The translations under genes and the position numbers were made by a program. The notes under the pieces were generated by a model. It was given only the letters and a program-made list of their open reading frames with translations, was not told the origin of the DNA and did no database searches. 64,000 bases of DNA from Sanghuangporus weigelae (Eukaryota; Basidiomycota; Agaricomycetes; Hymenochaetales; Hymenochaetaceae), in NCBI GenBank assembly GCA_033182465.1, contig CP137324.1, positions 1,116,001 through 1,180,000 on the forward strand, read 5' to 3'. Positions 1 to 9,528 of the stretch are shown here, piece after piece. The stretch's first letter is position 1, and every line of letters starts with the position of its first letter.

Positions 1-1371
1 TGACAGCAGACGACATTGAATGTCGCTGACTGCCTTCATAATACTTTCCTCTGATCTCAGGCGTCTATGCTGCTCTGATTCCCTTCTCAACTCATTTCCT
101 GCTGTGAGTAACGCAGTTTTGTCTCGGCGAACACTTACATAACGACCGACATTCCCATCGACAGGAAAAGAAAGACCATGTCAAAAGCAAACAAACTGAT
201 GTTCAGCATCACGATCTTCATGTTCTTATTATCGACCACGTACTGGGTGTCATCCGTTGGAAATGAAATTTCGACTCTCGTCGTCATCTTCTCATCTTCT
301 CCTGACCGCTTGACGGTCTGGTCGAGCCTTTTCACCTTGTTCAACTCGCTGCTATTGATCAATGTATGCAAAGTCTTCCATTGATAAATGCTATGCTGAC
401 ACTGTACAGTACGTTTTGACGGATGCGGTCGTTGTCTGGCGAGCATGGGTGTTGTGCAAGGATGGGAGTAAAAAGATTCTGATGGTTCCCTTCTTTTTGC
501 TATTTTGCACTTTTCGTGAGTGAATGTGTTAGAGCATGAGTGATTCGCATTGAAGTACTGATTGCTGATAACTTCTAGTATCTGTCTTGGCGACCATTGC
601 CATCAGAGTCACAATGCTGGTCATTGGGGAAAAGTTAGATTCTATTATAGATGTCACGCAGATGGTGAACTTGGTATTGTCATTGCTCACTAATGTATGC
701 GCAACATCCATCATCGGATTCAGAGCCTGGTGAGTAAACGCATTGCAATAATAGAATGAGGCCATTAATTGTCGTGATAACCACTCAGGCAGCACCGCCA
801 GGAGGTCCGAGAGGTAGTGTCCGAAGAAAGAGGTACCAATTCGAAGGTTGGGAGAATCCTAGTCCTGCTCGTCGAATCAGGACTTATCTATTGCATATCC
901 GGAGTGAGTAACCAGGATCATGGAGTTTTGCATTTTGACACTCTAACTGTCAGTGTCATTAGCTGCTGGTTTTGCTCGCCTCGTTCGTGCATCTTCCCCA
1001 TGGAACTCTCGGAGACATCTATACGCCTGTTCACGTTCAAATCGCTGTAAGTTACATTTCACCAAACAATAAGTCACGGGGCCTTACGTCTTTGTATTCT
1101 CAAGGGAATTTATCCGACGGTCGTACTTGCCCTTGTAAGCCAAAAGCGATCGCTAAAAGAAGGGGCCTTTTCCACTGTGGGCAACACGTCCGCTGTTGCG
1201 GTAACCCGACTGGAGTCCATGAATTTTGGTACAAATCCTACTATCGAGACATCCACGATCTTTCACGATGACACGTCGCATCAAGAAGACGAGGACGAAC
1301 ACAGAAGTTCGGCAGAATCACGCTGGGAGGCGGAGCAAGAATACTCAGGACGACAGAAAGAGAAGCTGTAA
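1..1371 (+). CDS. Multi-pass (7TM-like) membrane protein, 3' part of gene
   Basis: The gene enters from the left edge. A readable exon ends at 103 (GVYAALIPFS...), and after a 61-nt intron (104-164, GTGAGT...ACAG) the frame continues through KRKTMSKANK into a hydrophobic helix near 180-270. Further short exons carry DAVVVWRAWVL, a helix near 580-630, GFRAW before a charged loop, a helix near 865-900 (LVLLVESGLIYCISG) and one near 970-1000. The last exon is a hydrophilic Ser/Thr/Glu-rich tail ending in TAA at 1369-1371. This succession of helices with the 'D-vvvWRawvL' signature is what I know from the large DUF6533/related family of agaricomycete membrane proteins, whose function is not established. 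The start codon lies outside the window. A related gene sits at the opposite edge. Confidence 0.8.
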
Positions 1372-1763
1372 GATTAGCGTTGTACAATTGAGCATACCTC
1401 GCATGGCCAGCTTGTCTAAGTCTAATGCAGTGTGAGATGTAGACCAGGGTTGCTGCATTTCAATGTTTCTGTCCTCGAGAGGCGCTTTCTTAGAAAAATG
1501 TTGATGTAACATTAACTTATTCAGAGTATTCATTACCAAAGCCCAGGATTTCATCCGCTAAGTACTAGCAGTAAGTCTGTGCAAAAATGACTGATTGTGA
1601 GTCAGACAAACGAGGAGGATGAAGATGATGGACGGAACCAGCAGGAAGGATATTGAGCTGGGTTACACGGTCGCGCGAAATGTTCCCACACTCAGACGCG
1701 TCTCCACGTTAGGGCCGACGTGTCACTTCCGCCTAGGACTTTGCTTTCTTTTTGACGTCCACC
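1372..1763. other. Intergenic, no gene seen
   Basis: About 390 nt between the membrane-protein stop and the start of the disulfide isomerase. It should hold the 3' UTR of the former and the promoter of the latter. I see no coherent reading frame, repeat or clear TATA box. Confidence 0.5.
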
Positions 1764-3477
1764 ATGTTCGCTCGCATTTCTGCTTGGACGACGCTGTTCG
1801 TTGCGGCAGTGGCCGCTTCAAATGTTCTGGAACTAAACCCCGACAACTTTGACGAGCACATTGGGAAAGGAAAATCCGCTCTTGTAGAATTGTGAGTTTA
1901 AATATCTTGTAATTACATGGCGTGTATTAAAGCAATATATGGTGCAGCTTCGCCCCATGGTGGTACGTAGTATTGGTGGCGACAGAGTAATACTGATAAC
2001 AAAGTCTTTGAGAACAGTGGTCACTGCAAGGTATGCTCTATAATGCGGAACTCGGAGAGTCCTTACTAAATGGAAGGTGTAGAATCTTGCACCGACATAC
2101 GAGCAACTCGCGGATTCGTACGTATATGCCAAGGACAAAGTCATCATTGCTAAAGTTGATGCGGACGGTGCTGGCAAGCCCCTTGGTCAGAAATATGGCG
2201 TTACTGGCTACCCGAGTATGTCCTTATGTATATTGGATAGCCTCCTCCTTTGTCCTGAGAAATATATTCAGCCCTCAAGTGGTTCGGTCCTGATGGAGGA
2301 GAACCTGAGAAATATGAGGGAGCCCGCGATCTTGAAGCTCTCGCCACTTTGTATGTGTTCAGTTGGCATGTAAAACTCGGTTTCTGAATGTCCTTCTAGT
2401 GTCACTTCGAAATCTGGCGTCAAGTCGAAACTAAAGCAGCCGCCACCCGGTGCTACACTTATTTTGGATGTTCACAGCTTTGACGAAGTGGTCATGGTGG
2501 GCATGATTTCCAAACTTCGATTGTTTGACATATTGGCTAATCACAATCGTTCAGGATCCTACGAAAGATGTTCTAGTTGCCTTCACAGTACGTCCTTAAT
2601 GATTCTTAGCGATCCTTGGCTTGACATTCATCCATCTGGCAGGCCCCCTGGTGTGGTCACTGCAAAAGAATGAAGCCGACTTACGAGGATGTCGCAAAGG
2701 CATTCCTTCCTGAGAGCAACGTACGCCACTTCCCAATTTCCTCGGACTTCTTTTACGATTTTGTCATGCAGTGTGTTCTGGCCAATGTAGATGCAGATGC
2801 AAAAGTTAACGCACCTTTGGCTATGAAGTACGAGATCAGCTCTTTCCCAACTCTCAAGTTCTTCTCGAAGGACAACAAAGAACCAGAGGAATACGACGGT
2901 GAACGCACAGAGGAGGCTTTCGTAAACTTCCTCAACGAGAAATGCGGTACTAAGCGCGCAGTTGGCGGTGGTCTCAATGATGAGGTAGGCTCACTAGAAC
3001 TTTCTGTAAAGCGATCTGAACGGCTAAATCATTACGTTAGGCCGGTCGAATCCCTGAATTCGACGCGCTTGCTGCTAAGTTCTTCAATGCTGTCTCGGAC
3101 GAGAAGAACGTCATCCTTAAAGAGGCCACGGCTCTTGCCAGGGCTGCTGGTGAAACTGCTCAACAGTACTTAAAGGTCATGAACAAGGTTGTGAATAGCT
3201 CAGAGGAGTATCTCGAGAAGGAGACAGCTCGGTTCGTATATTTTTCAATGAGATATAGTCTGTGCAGACTCTGACCTCTTTTAGATTGGCCTCGATCCTT
3301 AAAAAGCGAACTCTCAACGAGAAGAAACTTGATGAGCTCAAGATCAAGGCTAATATTATCTCATCATTCGTAGCACAAAAGGCTGAGGAGGCTAAGGATG
3401 CAGCGGAGGAGAAACTGAAGGAGGTCAAGGAAGACGCCGAAAAGATCACAAAGGAGTTTACCAGAGAGGAATTATAG
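1764..3477 (+). CDS. Protein disulfide isomerase, two thioredoxin domains (ERp38/PDI-D type)
   Basis: Oxidises and rearranges disulfides in secretory proteins in the ER lumen. The ATG at 1764 opens a short hydrophobic signal sequence (MFARISAWTTLFVAAVAAS). Two thioredoxin domains follow, each with an APWCGHCK active site: the first is split by an intron inside the Cys codon near 1962, the second lies near 2641-2670. Each domain keeps its cis-Pro region (GYPTLKWF and SFPTLKFF). The C-terminal third is an all-helical, Lys/Glu-rich domain (about 3040-3470) like the D domain of fungal and plant P5/ERp38 proteins. The protein ends in TREEL, so REEL stands where HDEL or KDEL is expected and probably serves as the retrieval signal. 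Introns are about 45-70 nt. The family call is firm; only the exact first intron junctions are less certain. Confidence 0.93.
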
Positions 3478-3639
3478 ATTTTTCTGGCTTCTCCCTGACT
3501 TCTCGTCGGAAGAAAATAAAAAAATAAAACATCTTTCATACGCATGTAGATCGGTTTGCTATTCATTTAAATTATATGCTATATTCAACATGACTCTTCA
3601 TTCGATGCGTTCTGTGTGAATTCATATGTGAGGCAACTA
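3478..3639. other. 3' UTR region of the disulfide isomerase gene
   Basis: AT-rich, with AATAAA-like runs just after the stop (AAAATAAAAAAATAAAAC around 3513-3530), consistent with a polyadenylation region. No other feature seen. Confidence 0.4.
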
Positions 3640-4120
3640 TAGCAATGGAACAAGCACGGCAGATCGACAGAGCGTCTTGGAAAGCGGTGTAAAGGTCTGA
3701 CATGACTGTACAAACGGGCAGGGGGTCCGAAACGAGAACACGACGCTCAAAGTAATCTGGGGGAGCAAAAAGTCGGCAACGCCTTGAAGACTGCGTTTAT
3801 ACAGCTCCCTCAGGCACATTGAAAACGCCAAATAAATGAGCTGATAGTAAGGTGGAAAGAGCAAGAAGCTGAAAGAATCCGTATGGAAGCGATAACACTA
3901 ATGCTGCCGCAGAAGGAGTGGATAAGAGGTCGAGGACAAGCCAAGATAGGATTATGAAAACCCGCGATGCTGAGAGTTGTGGTCGAGATTGCGTTCGAGT
4001 GCTCGTAGTAAACCATCGTACTTAATCGCGAAAAGAGTGTATGGAGCACGTAATACGGAGGAGGCCTCGATATCTAGCTTTCGCAATGACATCACGGTGA
4101 TAGTCGATACAGGTACCGGG
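3640..4120 (-). pseudogene. Eroded copy (distal) of the helical-hairpin gene at 4850-6558
   Basis: On the minus strand this stretch matches the middle of the intact neighbour. Reading leftward from about 4085 it gives RKLDIEASSVLRAPY and then DGLLRALERNLD, next to RKLDIGASAALRASH and KNLLRAVERNLE in the readable copy. At DNA level the blocks near 3990-4090 and 5515-5610 align easily (for example the cgatatctagctttcgcaatg block against cgatgtctagtttccgcactg). The frame is not kept and the coding sense is lost, with several breaks. It shares a further block (cacattgaaa...) with the middle copy at about 4516. I take it as the oldest remnant of a tandem array. Confidence 0.65.
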
Positions 4121-4800
4121 ACTCCGGCTCTCTCTGTATAGACAGCAGTTATCTGGCTCTCCGTCCAGTGCGCTAGTGACGGAGCCTATCAGCAGTGCAC
4201 CCCCTATATACTCCTTCATAACGCTTGGTTCGTTCTTATGCAAGCTGTTGATAGACTTTGTTGTCGAGATAACGGCTTGGGTATCAGGATATCTAAGGTC
4301 ATCTTCAATATCCAACTCGACAGTAACAGATTTGGCTATTAGGCGGTCAGAAGGCTGGATCCTAAGAGCGGCACCGACGAAGTTAGCATTTCCAGTTCTT
4401 CATCAACGGCAAAGCCAGATGGAAACCGATGAATTGGAGAGCTATAGGAACGGTTGCAACTAAGATCGTAAGAAACACAGAGAAGGGCGCCCATTCGTCC
4501 TCGCCTTAGAGTTTCCCTAGGCACATTGAAAGCCTCCTAGCTGAATGAGTGATTAATAAGACGAGAAGAGTAACAAGTCAAAGGAATATGTATAGAAGCA
4601 ATGAGTTTAATGAGTCCTTCGCGGCTGGCACTAGAAAGGAGTAGGCCGAGGAAAGAGTTTGGCGTCATGCCAGGATAGTACTATAAAACTATGTGGTGGC
4701 AACGACGGTACCGCAATACATACTATGAATGTATAGTGAACTTCGAATATCGTTCGAGTCCTACAAACATCTCGATAAAAGTGCCACAGAATATATCCTG
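4121..4800 (-). pseudogene. Eroded copy (middle) of the helical-hairpin gene at 4850-6558
   Basis: A second degraded relative in the same orientation. Near 4170-4210 the minus strand reads EYIGGALLIGSVTSAL, which lines up with the glycine-rich segment IAIGGASMLSGAAARL of the readable gene. Further right, 4500-4790 repeats the order of blocks seen in the distal copy (ccctaggcacattgaaagcc at about 4511 against ccctcaggcacattgaaaac at about 3808). No open frame spans it, and several breaks are present. Boundaries between the copies are approximate, because the 4020-4320 stretch seems to hold the end of one copy and the beginning of the next. Confidence 0.55.
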
Positions 4801-4849
4801 TCCAAATCGTGGAGTCTCTCGGAGTTTCTAATTGGTCCTCCGATGGATG

Positions 4850-6558
4850 CTACTTCCAGCTCTTGAAGTTCGTAACCTCTGTTCTGCCTGGGACCACTGT
4901 CCTCGAGCACGTCGAGCGTCATAAGAGCTCACCCAATCGTATTGCTTACCCTTCCTAACTTCCAGCTCAACTTGTAGGATACGGTGACAAGCCTGGAACG
5001 AGGTCAGTGCGATCTCGGCCGCGCGAGCCGACTCCGGTACGTGATCTCGTAAGAAGGTAAGGATCTCGTCGAAGGTCGTCTCGCTATATTCTAGATATAG
5101 GGGTATGAGTAAATAAGCTTTCCATTGTCACGAAGATGGCAACTTACTGTCTTGAATGAGTTCGCAAAGCCGAGCGGCTGCGCCAGAGAGCATAGACGCC
5201 CCGCCAATTGCGATTGATTCAAGGAGACCAATAGGATGGACCAAAGCAAACATCGCACCCCCGGCAGATATCAACGCCGAGAGAGCCTGGAAAACTCTCG
5301 CTAACCATCGCCATATCTTCCTTTTTAGTGCACGTTTGTCAGCACTCTCTTTCGTCTTCTCGATGTCCTTCACGAGTGTGCGGAGCCTCTCTTGCATTTG
5401 CTTGACGTAACTGGATAGCGCTCGGGAATGCGCAGATATCGCAGTTGCAAGTGAGGATATCTCAGATGTAAAGATGGGGCCACCCGTCCTGGACTGAGAG
5501 ACTTGCTCAAGATTGCGCTCGACCGCTCGTAATAGATTCTTGTAATTGCGAATAAGGTTGTGAGAAGCACGTAGTGCGGCGGACGCTCCGATGTCTAGTT
5601 TCCGCACTGTTGAGATTATAGCTTGCTCTAGTTTGTCAGTCCGTTTCGAATCCGTCCTGGGCGATATAGAAAGGTTTCCCCGTCACAAAGTGCACTTTGA
5701 ACTGCATGTCGAATAAATCGCGAATACTTACAACTTTAACTGAGCGCGCCAGCCAGTAAATATCTCTTTGCAAATCTCCATTTCTGCGACTGCAATCACG
5801 AGGACGTCGCATTGTGCTAGGTCAGGCCGGAAATCGTCCAAGCGGAGACTCTGTGTTCGGCGTGTATCGGCGCGTATCGGCTTGGCGAACGAAGGGCGCT
5901 TCTCTCGTGCACCGGTGGTAGTAGTACTCTGGACGGCAGATGGTACTGATGCTGGTCTTGGTAAGGCGGGGCTCGGGATGACGCGTCTTATCGTCGCAGT
6001 CATCTGTTCGCCCACGTTGGTGGACTTTCGCAATTTCGGATCAGGTCTAGACTCCTTTGCAGGACGGCTCGGAGGAGATTTTGTCTCCAGACGAGGTGTC
6101 TGCGTTTTGTAGGGCGTAGACGGAGCTCGCGACTGCGGGACAGTACTTCGTTGAACGACTGTACGCGGGCTCGTTTGCACTTTCTGATAGTAAGTCTGTT
6201 GCCTTGCGTAGGCACCGGGATACGAAGCTTGAGCAGGTCGAGCTTGCTTTCCGTAATCAACAGGCGGCCATGGTTCATAGAATATTCTCGTGATGTTGCG
6301 TTCTGCAAGGTTCACGAGGTCATTGACAGTTTCGACGATGTCGCCTAGCATTTCGGTCCAGATATCCCTTGAAGGATCGAAAGAGTCTTCCAGGAAGTGC
6401 AGAACTAGCCTGTGACTACTTATACGGACGAACAGTTCGTCCAGCGGAAGGAAATTGAATGGTTGTCTCATGCCGAGACGGATAGGGGCTGGGGGAAGGA
6501 GGTCGGTCACAGTCGACCGTATCTCTTCGAGTCCTTCATTCCCATAGGCTAAATGCAT
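4850..6558 (-). CDS. Unknown protein: disordered N-terminal half, helical C-terminal half with Gly-rich hydrophobic hairpin
   Basis: I do not recognise the family. From ATG at 6558 the first exon encodes about 275 residues: a short helical N-terminus (IWTEMLGDIVETVNDLVNLAE), a long Pro/Ser/Thr/Arg-rich disordered stretch, then DVLVIAVAEMEICKEIF. An intron (about 5732-5662) leads into the second part: long amphipathic helices (KLEQAIIS, LLRAVERNLEQ, SYVKQMQERLRTLVKDIEKTKES), then a roughly 40-residue hydrophobic, Gly/Ala-rich segment (LISAGGAMFALVHPIGLLES, IAIGGASMLSG), then another helical exon (DEILTFLRDHVPESARAAEIAL, about 4946-5092) and a short last exon ending in TAG at 4850-4852. Helices around a hydrophobic hairpin resemble membrane-inserting helical proteins, but this is only an inference from composition. 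Two eroded copies lie directly downstream. An upstream exon cannot be excluded. Confidence 0.6.
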
Positions 6559-7048
6559 TCATCGGATTCGCATTGACAATATAGAACGCAGAGCAGGGCG
6601 CAAAGTACTGATAAGTCTAGAGACCAGAAGGTCGATCTCTCACGAGAAGCAGCCCCAAAGCTGCCTTGAGGATAAACCTATTACGTCGGCCCGACCTGCA
6701 TACCGTATACATTCTTGAGCATTGGCAGCTTATGTCCGTTATTCTTGCTCCGAGACCATTGTGACGACACGTGAAACAGGAGTCGCATATGTCGGGCACG
6801 GCAAATATCAGCGACAAAGGTCGCGTTGTAGCACTATAAACCGTTGAATCTTCGCGGCTTTTCTCTTGAGGACACGTACCGTCGAATGAAAGATACGGAG
6901 AAGATTGAGTTAAACTCGGAGGGCGCGTGTGCGGCGGGAAGCAATACGAGTCGGCAAACTCCGTTTCCCACGAGCGCGTCGCGACGCGTTCAGCTTTCCG
7001 TAATTTCTTTTCTTCCATTATTCTTGCTTATTGTTTAGGAACAGAGAT
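6559..7048. other. Intergenic, divergent promoter region
   Basis: About 490 nt between the helical-hairpin gene (minus) and the RNase H2A gene (plus). A minus-strand open stretch covers much of it (7018 to 6617), but it has no recognisable composition or motif, so I do not call it a gene. It could hold an unrecognised 5' exon of the minus-strand gene. Confidence 0.35.
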
Positions 7049-8324
7049 ATGGCCATATCTATCTCTTCGAACTCGCAGACAGACCTCCCTGAAACTCAAG
7101 ACTCGGAAATCATTGAAGAGTCGCAAGAACAGGATGTCATTGTCGACGCGAGCACCGCGCACTCTGGCGCAATCCCTTCGCTGCCTACCCCGTTTCGTCC
7201 TCTGACTGAAACGTATTCGTATCATTCTTCGAAACCAACTGCCGCTGGTCCGTACATGCTTGGTGTAGATGAAGCGGGAAGGGGTCCTGCTCTAGGACCT
7301 ATGGTATATGGTGTTGCGTATTGTCCTGTTGCATACAAGAGCCGGTTGGAAGACCTTGGTTTTGCTGGTGCGATAGCTTCGGATAGGTCTATCTCTACAC
7401 GGAAAACTGATGATTTCAAGATTCAAAGACTCTTACACATGATAACCGTACGGGACTACTCGAGATCCTTGGTTCAGATCCAGAAAACCTAGCTTGGTCT
7501 GTCAGAGTAATAAGGTGAGCGATTCATAGCCACCTTTACACCGATTGATCGCTGACTTGGCCGTAGTCCGCAAGCAATATCAAGTGGAATGCTCCGAAGA
7601 CCTCCAACTAATCTAAATAAACAGGCTGAAAATGCGACAATCACCCTCATACAAGAAGTCCTTGATCAGGGAATAACGTTATCAGAGGTGCTCGTACCGT
7701 CCATATAGATGTGTACCTATTCATGTTGAAGTAATTTAGGTATATGTCGATGCACTCGGAAACACATCGTCCTACGAGAAACATCTGTCCCATCTCTTCC
7801 CTGGGATATCCTTCACAGTAACCGCAAAAGCGGACTCGAAGTTCAAGATCGTCGGTGCAGCTAGTATTGCAGCGAAAGTGACTCGAGACGCCTGGATAAC
7901 CGGATGGGCATTCGAGGAGCACGAGTCCAGTCCTCAATACTCGTGGCCTGATGAAAGAGGGAGCGGGTATCCGTCAGGTAAGTCTGGAATGATGAAGCCA
8001 CATGTATACTGAGTGTTCTTACGAAGCCACATAGACCCGAAGACTCAAGCATGGCTACGAGATGCCATCGAACCGACCTTTGGTTATCCATCCTTGGTCC
8101 GGTTCTCGTGGGCGACGATAAAGGTAGCTCTTGACAAGAATGCCCATGCTGTTAAATGGTATGTAGTGTCGGCTTAGCAGGGTCACATTGATGAGTAACT
8201 CCTCTTTAGGCCGGATGAAGGGCAAGCCTCCCTGGTGAAAGCTTTCAAAAGCCCAAAGGGCAGAGACAAGGGGCGATGTGTATTAGCAAGGGAGCTTTCT
8301 ATTAAAAGCGTCGGAGATCTATAG
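7049..8324 (+). CDS. RNH201: Ribonuclease H2 catalytic subunit A (RNase HII family)
   Basis: Cleaves RNA in RNA-DNA hybrids and removes single ribonucleotides from genomic DNA; in eukaryotes it works as a trimer with subunits B and C. The ATG at 7049 precedes about 70 poorly conserved residues, then the catalytic signature LGVDEAGRGPALGPMVYG (Asp and Glu of DEAGRG). A 53-nt intron splits the next hallmark, restoring LGFADSKTLT at about 7417-7440. Later exons give VYVDALGN (third catalytic Asp, about 7741-7760), TAKADSKFKIVGAASIAAKVTRD and GSGYPSDPKTQAWL, which includes the usual fourth-Asp region. The stop is TAG at 8322-8324. Five or six short introns interrupt the gene. All catalytic residues I know for the family are present. 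Confidence 0.95.
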
Positions 8325-8466
8325 GCTCTCATGACTTTTCACTTCACCTTTTCATTTACAAGATAGTCACCAAGAAACGGTGGAATGTATGAGTTACGTT
8401 ACGAATAAACCAACTACAAACAAGATTACCTAAAATACACATGGGCGACCAACACAAAACACAGCT

Positions 8467-9363
8467 TCAACCAGCAAATCCCGGAAAACCATCCGCCATC
8501 CCTCTTGTAATCCTGCGTCCATACATGTCAGGCGTCCCGGTGGCACCAACACTAACAGCACCATTCATCATCCCACCCGGGCGTGTCGGGGTGCCCATAT
8601 CACCGAAGTACTGTCCCGGAGTACCCGCAGCACTCCCAGGTGTACCACCGTAACCAGGCATTCCAGGTGGACCGCGTGTAGGCGTGGCGTGCATGACAGG
8701 TGTACTATTCCCCATGAACGCACCGAACTGCTGTTGGTTAGCAAAAGCGGCTTGACGGGCTTGCTGAGCTGCAAGTTGCTGCTGTTGTTGAGGAGTCTGA
8801 GGTGCTTGGTGTCGTTGGTGCTGTTGCTGATGTTGTTGATGCTGCTGCTGCTGCTGCTGCGAGCCGCTAGGACCGGAGTTGGAAGTGGATGATTGGGAGG
8901 TGTTGTTGTTTGCTGTCAGCGAGCGAGTTGCCTCCAGTAAAGGAGCAGGATCGTAGTAAAGCTCTGACTCCTTCTCTACGAGGAATCTATGAAAAGGAAT
9001 ATAGTCAGAGACTTCACTTCGTTAAAGAAGCGAGAGAACGTACTGCTGCGTGCTCACATCCCAGAACGGACCCCTCTGCGCCCTCGCGCTGAGCAAAAGC
9101 GAATTCCACTCCGAAGCATTCTCCTACACACCGTTTCAAAGAGAAAATTAATTTCATTTCTATAGACTCGAAAGCCAAAGCCAATCTATACCAATGAAGC
9201 ACCAGTCACACTTGGGAGCTCAGCAACAGGCGGTGGTAGTCGTACCAGTTTCTTCTCACGAGTCGCCACTAAGCGCACCGTCGAAGTCAACGAAGGACCG
9301 AGTCTCTGTGCATTGTGACGAGGCACTCGGATTTTGATAGATTTTGAGGTCTTGCAGGGCGCC
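8467..9363 (-). CDS. Gln-rich and Gly/Pro-rich protein of unknown function
   Basis: Minus-strand gene in about three exons. The N-terminus (MAPCKTSKSIKIRVPRHNAQ) is basic. After an intron opening with GTATAG comes ENASEWNSLLLSARAQRGPFW, then FLVEKESELYYDPAPLLEA after a second intron. The rest is low complexity: an Asn/Ser stretch, a poly-Gln/His run (about 8820-8868, imperfect CAG/CAA/CAT repeats on the minus strand), QQARQAAFANQQQFG, and a Gly/Pro/Thr-rich tail ending in TAA at 8467. Composition of this kind is common in transcription or chromatin cofactors, but I do not recognise a family. An in-frame ATG at 9401 would add 13 residues upstream. Confidence 0.7.
8820..8868. repeat. Imperfect trinucleotide (CAG/CTG) repeat
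   Basis: Runs of CTG/TTG triplets on the plus strand encode Gln/His on the minus strand inside the Gln-rich protein. The longest pure part is six CTG units near 8851-8868. Such tracts vary in length between strains. Confidence 0.8.
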
Positions 9364-9528
9364 ATACGTGACTGGAAGAAAGAATGATCGTCCACCTTCA
9401 AATCTCTAATCTGATAGATTTCTTACGTAATGTAGTGGCAATTCTGCTCTGCTATTTTCAACATAGCGTCTAAGTATTGAATCTGACAGCATTACAACAA
9501 AAGATTGATATAGAAAGACGGGGCACAG

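Noticed and set aside
6617-7018. Minus-strand open frame of 133 codons in the divergent region before RNase H2A
   Set aside because: Composition (many Cys, Arg, Ser in no pattern) looks random and there are no splice sites giving a convincing join to the downstream gene.
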